Of a DNA stretch of 64,000 nucleotides, positions 11,265-20,679 are shown piece after piece (the first letter of the stretch is position 1; every line of letters starts with the position of its first letter). The stretch spans positions 142,538,001 through 142,602,000 of the forward strand of contig JBITNC010000001.1 in assembly GCA_050084985.1 (NCBI GenBank). The letters are read 5' to 3'. The DNA is from Nageia nagi (lineage: Eukaryota; Pinophyta). The position numbers were made by a program, and so were the translations under genes. A model generated the notes under the pieces. The model was not told the DNA's origin. It ran no database searches and saw only the letters and a list, made by a program, of their open reading frames with translations.

Positions 11265-13130
11265 ATCACAATTGTTAGTGCTGCCATCAATGATGCCTAA
11301 GATACCTTTTTCCTAATGGGTTGGTAAAAATGTTTGCATTTTACTCTTTAGATCTACATTGTTCCAAAATGATTTCTCCAGCATTTATCAATTCTTTGAT
11401 GAAGTGATATCTAGTATCAACGTGCTTGGTTCTTTTGTGAAAGATAACATTTTTGGACAATGCTATGGCTGATTTATTATCATAGAAATGTTTTTTTGGT
11501 TCTTCTTGTTTGTATCAAAGGTCTTTCAACACTCTCCTCATCCACATTGCTTGACATGCTACCCCTATAGCTACCATATATTTAGCTTCAATTGAAGAAA
11601 GAGAGACACTTGGTTGTTTCTTTGAGGCCAATGAGATAACACCTAATACAATATAAAATACATAGCCAGAGGTACTCTACCTATCATCTACACTACTTGG
11701 CCAATCATTATCTATGTATCCAATCAACTTGAAACCATTATTTTTGGTGTACAAAATGCCATCCTCCTTAGTTCTATTGACATATCTTAATATTCTTTTG
11801 GCTACTTGCAAGTGTGTTACCTTTGGATTCTCCATGAACCTTGAAATTAAGCTTACTACATACATTATGTTTGACCTTGTGGCTATCAAATATATTAAGC
11901 TTCCCACCATACTCTTGTACAAGGTTGAATTTACATTTTTGTTCCAATATTTCTTTTTCAGTTTTAAACCCATGGCTATTGGAATTGGAGTTGGTTTACT
12001 ATTTTCCATTTTGAATCTCTTTAATATGTCTCTCTCATATTTTGATTGACAAATAAAAATGCCAAGATCCATCTGTTATACTTCAATGAATAGAAAGTAC
12101 CTTAACAACCCTAAGTTTATCATATCAAACTCATTTTTCATTGCCTCTTTGAATTCATTGATAAGAAAAGCATCATTTTCTATAAAGATTAGATCATATA
12201 CATATAGGAAAATAATTAAAATCATATCATTACTTGATTTGATGTAAAGAGTGGGCTCACCATTGCTTTTACAAAAGCCATTGCTCATCAAATAAGAATC
12301 TATTCTACTATACCATGCTCATGGTGCTTGTTTTAGTCTATAAAGTGATGTTTTCAGCCTATACACCTTATTTTCTTACCTTAGAACTGCATAACTAGGT
12401 GGTTGCTCCACATACATTTCCACTTTCAAGACTTCATTCAAAAATGCTGATTTGACATCCATTTGGTATACCTTCCATTTACTTTGACCTGCTATTGCTA
12501 AGATTGTTCTCACTGTTTCCATCCTTGCAACTAGAGAAAATGTCTCATTAAAATCTATTCTATGTTGCTGCTTTTATCCTTTTACAACTAGCCTTACCTT
12601 ATACTTATCAATCTTTCCTTCAACATTGTATTTAGTCTTATAGACCCACTTTACACCAATTACATCATTTCCTTGTGGAAGATTCACCAATTCCCATGTC
12701 TCATTCTTTGTTATGTCTATTATTTATTAATACATGGATACAATCCATTTCTCTTTCTTAATTGTATATTCAAAATAAATTGGATCACCTACAGGTGAAT
12801 ACAAAGAATAAAACAAATTCTAATCTCCATCATTTCTTCTTCTTGTTGCTGATAAATTTATCTCAAACTTCTTATTTTTTATCTCTTCATGCTTACTAAA
12901 GTTGGGTTTGAAGTGTCACTTGAAATTGGGCTTGTAGATGGATCTGGTAATGGTGTTTGATGCACACTTGGAGGAATAGTTGCTTGAATAATTGAAGCTA
13001 GTCTTGTGTTTGCTAATGGTGTCACTTGAGGACCACTTTGTTGTGCTTGAATGGGTGTGGGAGGAGTCATAACTATAGCAATATTTTTTGCTACTATTCC
13101 TTCTTTCTGAATTTGATGGGCTACCTCTTA
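11265..13130 (-). pseudogene. Copia reverse transcriptase - RNase H remnant
   Basis: The minus strand reads through the linker before RT (12781-13070), the RT core (about 12080-12760) and RNase H (about 11265-11680). Visible motifs are the YQMDVKSAFLN region near 12450, a YVYD box in place of YVDD near 12200 (catalytic Asp changed), YKSMVGSLIYL near 11900 and RTKHVDTRYHF near 11410. Stops and frameshifts break it into pieces of 131 aa (11677-12072) and 71 aa (12076-12291). RT and RNase H make cDNA in the element's particles; this copy cannot. Confidence 0.85.
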
Positions 13131-13432
13131 CACCTTTATATGAATTTATTCGTCTACCTTTAAAACTTGAAATTCCTCTACCTCTTCTAGAATTAAAAGA
13201 AACTTGGCTTTTGAAAGCATGGTCTAATGAAGAATTTTGTAATTAGTTTAACTGATATTCATGTGACATCAGGGATGCATGAAGCTCATTAATAGAGTAA
13301 TTAGAAAAATCCTTTATTTCTACTATAGTCACCATAACAAATTCAAACTTTGTGGGAAAACTCCTTAAAATATTCTCAACAACTCTCTTATCTTCAAGGG
13401 TATCTCCATGAGATCTGATCTAATTTACTAAC
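13131..13432 (-). pseudogene. Copia gag, C-terminal part, interrupted at 13432
   Basis: The minus strand continues the gag frame from 20143 once the nested element and one copy of the 5-bp duplication are ignored. ENILRSFPTKFEF and NELHASLMSHE are typical of the Copia gag (UBN2-like) domain. It then passes to a Gly/Arg/Ser-rich stretch (13140-13200). It stops short of any protease or integrase, which appear deleted near 13080-13130. Confidence 0.75.
13428..13432. repeat. Target site duplication ctaac (left)
   Basis: The sequence ctaac immediately before TGTTTACA of the left LTR is repeated at 20138-20142 directly after the right LTR. A 5-bp duplication is the Ty3/Gypsy norm. Confidence 0.9.
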
Positions 13433-14403
13433 TGTTTACAAATAAAAATTGAGAGTGCAAATAAATAAATAAGCAATTATCTACAAACTCAATATTATCT
13501 GTATTCTAGCTACGGATAGCAATTTATTCTCACAAATGTTTACAAATAAAATTGAGCATGCAAATAAATAAATAGATAAATATCTACGAACCCAATATAT
13601 TTGTATTTGAACTAAAGATAGCAATTTATTCTAGATAACAATAAACAAAATAACCAATTCAAAAATGTAATCAAACAAGACTGCGGTTTGTATACTTACC
13701 TCACGGAACGTACCTGACAATGAAAGATGAAGATGTTGGCGATGTGCTGATGATGAACTGCCTCTCAAAAACGTAGTCACCTGTGAAGATGCAAAAAGAG
13801 GACCGCGGGCGGTCCGTTTCAGAGATAATAGAGCGTCGACGGTGTTCCTGGTTCATAAGGGAGCGCTGGCGGCCTTCTTTTGATGATTTTTGATCTCTCA
13901 ATCAAGTCCAGAGCTTTAATACGGATGTCTTAGATAGCAGTGTGATATCGAAATAGATCGTAGATGTCAGGATAGCTCGCGAAAGGAAGCACACAAACCA
14001 CAGCCTTGTAGGCGGTACCAAGAGATACCTTAAGGGGTAGCCACTTACAAGACCATACGCGGGATCATGTGTATCCTTGTTGTTGTGGACTTACTATTAG
14101 ATCCCTTATTTATATAGATATAGGTAATACCGCCCATAGGTCGGCGTGCATCCACATAAATAAGGTTAATTCACAAGATTTAAGATAAATACATCAATAA
14201 ACAAGATAATTCATGCAATACTCAAGGTAAACCATGCAATATTCAAGATAACCCATGCAATATTCAAGATAAACCATGCAATATTCATATTCAAGCCAAA
14301 CATTGATATTATCACTTTAATCCATTCAAGACATATAGTTAGGCCAAACATATTTCATTAATTTATTGATTTAAAAACATAAAATCATTTTTATGTGTTA
14401 ACA
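13433..14403 (-). repeat. 3-prime LTR of the young Gypsy element
   Basis: 971 bp, TG...CA ends (plus-strand TGTTTACA to GTTAACA). It differs from 19166-20137 only near 14137, where one A is missing. It contains three copies of the GC-rich palindrome (13800-13877) and an internal near-repeat of its own first 150 bp (aaatgtttacaaataaaa recurs at 13549). Confidence 0.95.
13800..13877. repeat. Three palindrome copies in the 3-prime LTR
   Basis: GGACCGCGGGCGGTCC at 13800-13815 (perfect), GAGCGTCGACGGTGTTC at 13831-13847 and GAGCGCTGGCGGCCTTC at 13861-13877, spaced about 30 bp apart. Confidence 0.85.
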
Positions 14404-14416
14404 GATGCCCCACTTT
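14404..14416 (-). promoter_or_regulatory. Polypurine tract of the young Gypsy element
   Basis: On the minus strand AAAGTGGGGCATC immediately precedes the LTR start TGTTAACAC. Confidence 0.6.
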
Positions 14417-14775
14417 GGATGTGAAATCGAAAAAATCATGAGATGACTTGAGATTTTGCATTCAAAGTAAAAACACAACATCATAGCAAGCAATTTTGAT
14501 AAGCAATGATAAACACTAACCATTTAAACAACATCATGATAAGCTTATAGGTTGAGAAAACTCCCTTATGATATTACCTTGGGCATGCTTGCCCCTTGCA
14601 TTTTGCTGTAGAAGGTGATAACTTGATATGTCTGATAATCTGATAATCTTGCTGCAATGCTGATGACCCAAGACAACATGCTTGACAACACACATAACAA
14701 TGACAGGACAGACAACTTAACCACACATGACGGCCGGACGACAACTTGACAAAACCACATCACAACACATATGAC
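14404..14775. other. 3-prime non-coding part of the young Gypsy element
   Basis: AT-rich sequence next to the purine tract, followed by CA-rich sequence leading into the tandem arrays. There is no RNase H or integrase reading in any frame. Confidence 0.6.
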
Positions 14776-14940
14776 CAACTCACAAGACAAGACATGATAA
14801 CACACATGATCAACTCACAAGACAAGACATGATAACACACATGATCAACTCACAAGACAAGACATGATAACACACATGATCAACTCACAAGACAAGACAT
14901 GATAACACACATGATTAACTCACAAGACCAAACATGATAA
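14776..14940. repeat. 35-bp tandem repeat, about 4.7 copies
   Basis: Units start at 14776, 14811, 14846, 14881 and 14916 with caactcacaagacaagacat, followed by gataacacacatgat. The first four are nearly identical; the last is partial and diverged. Confidence 0.95.
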
Positions 14941-14956
14941 CCATAACCAAACACAG

Positions 14957-15253
14957 GGGAGAGCTAAGTATCCACACAACTGAGCCCTCACATCAAGAGG
15001 TGTACTCCAGTTGCCGAAGAACTGAACTCCGCAAAACAAGTGATAAGCTGATAATGGGAGAGCTAAGTATCCACACAACTGAGCCCTCACATCAAGAGGT
15101 GTACTCCAGTTGCCGAAGAATCGAACTCCGCAAAACAAGTGATAAGCTGATAATGGGAGAGCTAAATTCCACACAACTGAGCCCTCGCATCAAGAGGTGT
15201 TCTGCAGTTGCCGAAGAACCGAACTCCGCAAAACAAGTGATAAACTGATGGAG
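14957..15253. repeat. 99-bp tandem repeat, three copies
   Basis: Units start at 14957, 15056 and 15155, each beginning gggagagcta and ending caagtgataa plus about 10 bp. Copies one and two are nearly identical and the third differs at several sites. Because 99 is divisible by three, open frames run through on both strands; I regard these as by-products. Confidence 0.95.
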
Positions 15254-15760
15254 CTGACACTCCACCAAGAAGCATGATAAACTGATAATGGGACCTGAAC
15301 TCCACTCATAAGCACATGATAATCGGACTATGGGAGCTGGACTCCACTCATAGCCACATGATAAGCACCTGATAAGCTGACTATGGGAGCTGGACTCCAC
15401 TCATAGTCACATGATAAGCACCTGATAAGCTGACTATGGGAGCTAGACTCCTCTCACAAGCATGATAATCTGATCATGGGAGCTGGACTCCACTCATAGT
15501 CACATGATAAGCACCTGATAAGCTAACTATGGGAGCTGCACTCCTCTCACAAGCATGATAATCGGATCATGGGAGCTGGACTCCACTCATGGTCACATGA
15601 TAAGCACCTGATAAGCTGACTATGGGAGCTGGACTCCACTCATAGCCACATGATAAGCACCCGATAAGCTGACTATGGGAGCTGGACTCCACTCATAAGC
15701 ATGATAATCTGACCACGGGAGCTGGACTCCACTCAAAAGCATGATAATCTGACCATGCAA
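15250..15760. repeat. Mixed 53-bp and about 40-bp tandem repeats
   Basis: About ten units share the core gggagctggactccactcat, alternating longer units (with catgataagcacctgataag) and shorter ones (with aagcatgataatctgat). Part of the 99-bp unit (gataagctgataatgggagagct) is clearly related, so the arrays probably grew from one another. Confidence 0.9.
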
Positions 15761-16047
15761 GTCTACAAACACAAAAACTCAAAGCAATATTCTCCTGGAT
15801 ATATCATTCATCAAACACTTGTGATACACACATGATACTTGGATAAGCTGATAATTCAAATCTGCAAACACGAAACTCAAGGCAATATTCTCCTGGATAT
15901 AACGTTGATCAAACATCTATGATGCACTCGTAATACTTCAATAAACTGATTTTCTAGATAAAGGACCGCAGGCGGTCCTTTCTTACTGACTTAGAACACC
16001 GGCGGTCTTCAGGTAAGACCGCGGGCGGTCCTTTTCTTGAAGATTTT
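15761..16047. other. Spacer with duplicated segment and palindromes
   Basis: Two diverged copies of a segment containing caatattctcctggatata lie near 15786 and 15882, followed by three palindrome copies (15963-16031). It directly adjoins the end of the polyprotein frame. Confidence 0.7.
15963..16031. repeat. Three copies of GC-rich 16-bp palindrome
   Basis: GGACCGCAGGCGGTCC at 15963-15978, GAACACCGGCGGTCTTC at 15994-16010 and GACCGCGGGCGGTCC at 16017-16031. Each can fold into a short hairpin. They stand out sharply in AT-rich DNA. Confidence 0.85.
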
Positions 16048-19000
16048 TCAAAAACTGTAAAAATCAGGTCCCTGCGAATCACCCCCGGATTCCAGATTGA
16101 GACCAAACGAGGTTACCTTGTAGCAATAGTTGCCCCAAGGTGTTCTAAAAGCTATTTTATGTTGATTATTTTCTTTGATTTTAATCTGATTATATCCCGA
16201 AAAGCTATCCATAAATGACAACATCTCATATCCTGCTGTAGGCTTCTTAACTGGAACTACATCAGCCATCCATTCTGAGTAGTTTATGGATCTTATGAAT
16301 CCAACTTCTAGCGATTTCTCTGTTTCCTTCTTTACAAGCAATGAAATCTGAAAAGGCATTTTCCATGGCTCTTGTTTTACAGGGATTGCCCCCTTTTCAA
16401 CTACCAGGTTATGAACCACAAAATTCTCATCTAATCCTGGCATATCATTGTAAGACCATGCAAATAACTTGGAATAATCATGAAAATACTGAACTAATTC
16501 ATTCTGCAATGATGCCTCAAGAAGCTTACCTATTTTTAGTATTTGTGGTGTCTCTTGAGAGCTGATATTAACTTCTCCAATTTCTTCATTCAACCAAGTA
16601 ACCTCGGCTTCTGATGTCGAAGGAAATGATAATTCTCCCAATCCTTCAATCTTTTCATCTCTGGATTCCTTGAAACAAGCATGTATATCTAGCAAATGCG
16701 TTTGAACTCTCTTCTCATGTCTTACTGGATATTCTGTTCTAGCCCCTAATGTTTCTAGAAAGACATCATCATTCTGAAATAGATCTATAGTATGTATAGC
16801 ATCTTCCTCATCAATCTCACAATCAATAACATAACAACTGCTTACCCACTCGTCGATCTGCACCATTTCTGGGATTCCGTCCTGACAATCGTGATCACCA
16901 CCCTGATACGGAATTATACTCGACTGGTCCTTCTCTACTTTTTCCTTAGAAAAGAACCGCTGGTGGTCCTCTATCGTGGGAAAAGAATGCGGGCGTTCTT
17001 CTTCTTTATCTTGCTGCTGTTCAGTGAAGTTTCCATCTGAACTAATTTCATTGACATTTGAGATAACGTATGAACCAATCCCAATATCCATCACGTTAAT
17101 TTTCTGTAATGCTTTCCTGTAAACCTGATCATTCCTAGCTTGAAGGGTATTATCTTCCACATCACATGGAACCAGTCTCTCTGGGAGGACAAGGTTACAT
17201 TGCTTGACCATCTGCTCATCTGCCTCAACCTTATAAACATTCCCCTCAAAACAGAATTTAAAACACCTATGTAATGTTGATGCCACTCCATCCATATCAT
17301 CTATCCAAGGTCTTCCAAGAATAAAGTTGAATGAAGGTTTTCCTTCCGTGATATAAAATAGAGTATCAATCACTTTATTACCAACCTTAATCGGTAGTGT
17401 GATAGTTCCTGCACATTTTCTAGGTATACCATCAAATCCTTTAACTCTCATGGTAGTTTCTTCCCTTGGAGGTAGCATATCTGGATCGAATTGTTCCAAC
17501 AAGTGAGTAGTAGCAATATTTAGGGCTGCCCCACTATCTATCAATGACCTCTTAACTGTTATTCCAAAGACATTCACTTCTATGAACAAAGGTGAATGGA
17601 GCTTAGTGATGTCCTTACTAGGCTTTTCCCTAGGGTTAAATGCAATAACTTCCCCTTTACTCCAAATCTCTGCTTTTTCTGCAAAAGCAGCAACAGAAAT
17701 ATTTCGATCTATCTGACTATTCCTAAAAACCTGATTCATCATCTCCCTATGAGGTGCTGAAATCTGAAGTAACTCAAAAAGACTAACCTTAGCTTGTGTA
17801 CTCTTTAATTGCTCAATCAAATCAAAACTTCTAGGATCTTTCGGTAACTCCCTCCTGCAGGTAACTGGATCAACCATTTCCCTAGCTCTCCCTCTTGTAA
17901 GTGCCGCACAAACATCCTCATGGAAGATTACATTGACATGTTGCTCTACCTCCACATCCTGGACTTTTGCTGGACACACATAAAATCCTTCTTCTATGAG
18001 TTTCTGTACCCTATCCCTAAGGCTTATACACCCATTTGTAGTATGGCCCTTAGTCTGATGGTATTTGCAATATCTATCTTCCTTATACCAAGGAGGTCTT
18101 TCTACTGTAGGATCTTCTTCCTGCTTTGGTAAAGGTTGTAATAATCCTTTTGCCATAAGATCTTTTAAGATATACCTCGGCGGTATGGGAAATTTCACAA
18201 ATTTCCTCTCTTTCATCACATTTGTCTTCTCAACCACATGAATAGTTTTCTCCTTCTTTGACGATTGCGGTCTCTCATCTTCTGCTTTAACCTTATCACC
18301 ATTGCTATACTTTACAAGCCCTAGCTTCACAAGGACTTTTTCTTTCTCTAACAGTTTATACGTCATATCAGAAAATGTGAGGTGTGTATAATCAATAACA
18401 TATGATTGTAAGGGCAATATAACAGCTTCTTTAAAAATGTTATTTACCTCTTTTTCTGTCAACCTGGTCTTTACTTGCTGCCATGTCTTCTTAAACCTTA
18501 CAACAAATTTATCCAGTTGCTCATCACTGTCCTATTTAATAGCACATAAATCTGATAGCATAACCTCCTTCTTGATGTTATGCTTATATTGCTCCAGAAA
18601 CAAATCACTGAATTCTGCAAATGATGTAATGGACCCTTCAGGTAAGCCATAGAACCATTCTCGTGCATCTCCTTCCAAGCTCTGGGGGAAGAATTTAGCC
18701 TGCAATCTTTGGTCTGTACCAATTGTGAGTTCACATTCATCCTTAAATCCTTGTATATGTCTCCTTGGATCTCCTCCACCATTGAACTTACTGAATTTTG
18801 GCTTAATGTAATTGGCTGGCGGCATATGCCTACGAATGTCATCACATAAAGGACTACCGAATTTGAAAGACTCGTTAGGCAGAGCTGATCTCCTTGTCAA
18901 TCTATCTATCTGCCTCTGCATACCTTCCATTGTGGCCTGAACATTACTATTATCACCCTCAGTGCTATGTTGCATTCCTCTGAATCCCTCCGGATCATCA

Positions 19001-19089
19001 TGTCTGATTTCTACCAATAACTCATCCAAATCCCTTTTTGAAAGACTACGCAAGAATAACTGGAGCTGTTCCATAACTAAGACACTCAC
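16048..19089 (-). CDS. gag-protease-truncated RT polyprotein with one in-frame stop
   Basis: A single frame from ATG at 19089 to TGA at 16048, broken by one TAG at 18532-18534 (185 aa before, about 827 codons after). The first part holds the Retrotrans_gag core (AKFFPQSLEGDAREWFYGLP). In the 804-aa open part from 18462 there is a zinc knuckle CKYHQTKGHTTNGC at residues 132-145. The retropepsin active site LIDSGA is at 307-312, with ILGRPWI at 381-387. RT begins near 695 but jumps from VPVKK (736-740) straight to TAGYEMLSFMDSFSGYNQ (742 on). About 30 residues of the first RT block are missing. It leaves the RT consensus at FGLN (786-789), before the YVDD region. Gag and protease may have worked if the stop was suppressed or is recent; RT cannot. 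Confidence 0.9.
16954..17000. repeat. Two palindrome copies inside the polyprotein frame
   Basis: GAACCGCTGGTGGTCC at 16954-16969 and GAATGCGGGCGTTCTT at 16985-17000 keep the 16-bp spacing. They lie in the low-complexity linker between protease and RT (residues around 488-503), and encode EERPHSF and DHQRFF. Confidence 0.7.
18532..18534 (-). other. In-frame TAG within the gag domain
   Basis: Both sides are open in the same frame (CAIK, stop, DSDEQLDKF). It lies within gag and not at a gag-pol border, so a point mutation is more likely than programmed readthrough. CAG to TAG (Gln) is the simplest origin. Confidence 0.85.
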
Positions 19090-19145
19090 AAAATAGATGT
19101 TAATCTGAACTAAAACCTTTAGGGTTTTAGTGTAATGATGTGTAG

Positions 19146-19163
19146 TTCACGTCGGGTTCACCA
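19146..19163 (-). promoter_or_regulatory. Primer binding site of the young Gypsy element
   Basis: On the minus strand, two bases after the LTR end, the sequence is TGGTGAACCCGACGTGAA. It begins TGG, as needed to pair with a tRNA CCA end. I do not assign the tRNA species. Confidence 0.7.
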
Positions 19164-19532
19164 AATGTTTACAAATAAAAATTGAGAGTGCAAATAAATA
19201 AATAAGCAATTATCTACAAACTCAATATTATCTGTATTCTAGCTACGGATAGCAATTTATTCTCACAAATGTTTACAAATAAAATTGAGCATGCAAATAA
19301 ATAAATAGATAAATATCTACGAACCCAATATATTTGTATTTGAACTAAAGATAGCAATTTATTCTAGATAACAATAAACAAAATAACCAATTCAAAAATG
19401 TAATCAAACAAGACTGCGGTTTGTATACTTACCTCACGGAACGTACCTGACAATGAAAGATGAAGATGTTGGCGATGTGCTGATGATGAACTGCCTCTCA
19501 AAAACGTAGTCACCTGTGAAGATGCAAAAAGA

Positions 19533-19610
19533 GGACCGCGGGCGGTCCGTTTCAGAGATAATAGAGCGTCGACGGTGTTCCTGGTTCATAAGGGAGCGCT
19601 GGCGGCCTTC
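19533..19610. repeat. Three palindrome copies in the 5-prime LTR
   Basis: The same three copies as in the other LTR, at 19533-19548, 19564-19580 and 19594-19610. Confidence 0.85.
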
Positions 19611-19841
19611 TTTTGATGATTTTTGATCTCTCAATCAAGTCCAGAGCTTTAATACGGATGTCTTAGATAGCAGTGTGATATCGAAATAGATCGTAGATGT
19701 CAGGATAGCTCGCGAAAGGAAGCACACAAACCACAGCCTTGTAGGCGGTACCAAGAGATACCTTAAGGGGTAGCCACTTACAAGACCATACGCGGGATCA
19801 TGTGTATCCTTGTTGTTGTGGACTTACTATTAGATCCCTTA

Positions 19842-19856
19842 TTTATATAGATATAG
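19842..19856 (-). promoter_or_regulatory. TATA-like box in the 5-prime LTR
   Basis: Plus-strand tatttatatagatat; read on the minus strand this gives atatctatataaata, a good plant TATA match within the LTR. The same sequence occurs in the other LTR near 14109-14123. Promoter use is inferred. Confidence 0.4.
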
Positions 19857-20137
19857 GTAATACCGCCCATAAGGTCGGCGTGCATCCACATAAATAAGGT
19901 TAATTCACAAGATTTAAGATAAATACATCAATAAACAAGATAATTCATGCAATACTCAAGGTAAACCATGCAATATTCAAGATAACCCATGCAATATTCA
20001 AGATAAACCATGCAATATTCATATTCAAGCCAAACATTGATATTATCACTTTAATCCATTCAAGACATATAGTTAGGCCAAACATATTTCATTAATTTAT
20101 TGATTTAAAAACATAAAATCATTTTTATGTGTTAACA

Positions 20138-20142
20138 CTAAC
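20138..20142. repeat. Target site duplication ctaac (right)
   Basis: Identical to 13428-13432; marks the outer edge of the young Gypsy insertion. Confidence 0.9.
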
Positions 20143-20579
20143 CCAATGATTTGGGTAAAAAATGAATTTACTAATTCAAACTCCTTCATGTGGATCATCT
20201 CAAAATCTCTTCACAACATCTACAATTTAGCTATATTCACCTTCTCCATTCCCTGATATGCAATTTTTAGAATATCCTATGTTTGTTTGGACTTGCTTAT
20301 TGCTGAAATCCTTGGAAAAATACTCTTAAGCACTACTTGAAGTATGTAAAAGAGTGCTATAGAATCATTTTTCTTGTTATCCTTTAATGTATCTTTTTGT
20401 TGTTGTGTCAATGTATTGTGAGTCATTGCATCTATAGGCTCAAAGAACCTATTTTTCATAAGATCCCATATATCATGAAACAAAAATAGAGCCTTCATTG
20501 TAATGGACTAGTATTCATAATTTTTACCATTGAAATGAGGTATCTGGAGATTTGTTAAGCTTATGCTTGGTGTTTCCAT
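20143..20579 (-). pseudogene. Copia gag, N-terminal part
   Basis: The minus-strand frame starts at ATG 20579 (METPSISLT) and reads IPHFNGKNYEY, then a stop at the expected Trp. It continues to DIWDLMKNRFFEP, LKDNKKNDSIALFYILQ and IFPRISAIS. This is the Copia gag (UBN2-like) fold. The frame is cut by the Gypsy insertion at 20142 and continues at 13432. Confidence 0.85.
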
Positions 20580-20667
20580 TGTGATAATATTTTATCTCCT
20601 TCAAAATCTTTAGATCTAGAAACCTTTCTCCTTGAAATCCTTAGATATGAAGTTTTGAAAACCCTTA

Positions 20668-20679
20668 GCTTTGATACCA
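20668..20679 (-). promoter_or_regulatory. tRNA-iMet-type primer binding site of the Copia element
   Basis: On the minus strand TGGTATCAAAGC follows the LTR end CCTTTACA without a gap. It differs by one base from the canonical TGGTATCAGAGC. Confidence 0.85.

Larger units (their letters stand above)
13433..20137 (-). mobile_element. Young non-autonomous Ty3/Gypsy (Tat-like) LTR retrotransposon
   Basis: It is 6705 bp on the minus strand, bounded by LTRs of 971 and 972 bp that I find identical except for one A indel, and by a perfect ctaac duplication. Minus-strand order is 5-prime LTR (19166-20137), primer site, gag-protease-partial RT frame (19089 to 16048), repeat-rich non-coding zone (16047 to 14417), purine tract and 3-prime LTR. 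RNase H, integrase and the RT catalytic block are absent. The base composition is visibly richer in GC and CpG than the surroundings. It lies inside a Copia gag. Enzymes for its insertion must have come from another copy (inference). Confidence 0.93.
19166..20137 (-). repeat. 5-prime LTR of the young Gypsy element
   Basis: 972 bp, effectively identical to 13433-14403 with an extra A near 19871. Followed on the plus strand by the ctaac duplication. As the 5-prime LTR it should hold the promoter for minus-strand transcription. A TATA-like tatttatatagatat sits near 19842-19856. Confidence 0.95.

Noticed and set aside
11714-12247. Plus-strand frames of 111 and 62 aa
   Set aside because: They are antisense shadows of the Copia RT, which reads well on the minus strand.
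13701-13901. 66-aa frame present in both LTRs of the young element
   Set aside because: It is identical only because the LTRs are identical, spans the palindromes, and has no known domain. LTR-encoded proteins are not expected here.
14920-15400. Open frames of 84, 102 and 104 aa across the 99-bp and 53-bp repeats
   Set aside because: They exist on both strands because the 99-bp unit is a multiple of three. There is no start context, and the sequence lies in the non-coding tail of the element.
14776-15760. Regular direct repeats resembling a CRISPR array
   Set aside because: Units are contiguous or internally related, not short repeats with unique spacers, no cas genes are present, and the context is a plant retrotransposon.
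16341-18652. Several plus-strand and alternative minus-strand frames within the young element ORF
   Set aside because: They overlap the long gag-pol frame that has clear motifs. They carry none themselves.
20668-20679. Possible tRNA gene fragment
   Set aside because: It matches only the 3-prime complement of initiator tRNA and sits exactly at an LTR edge, so it is a primer binding site. No full tRNA cloverleaf was seen anywhere.
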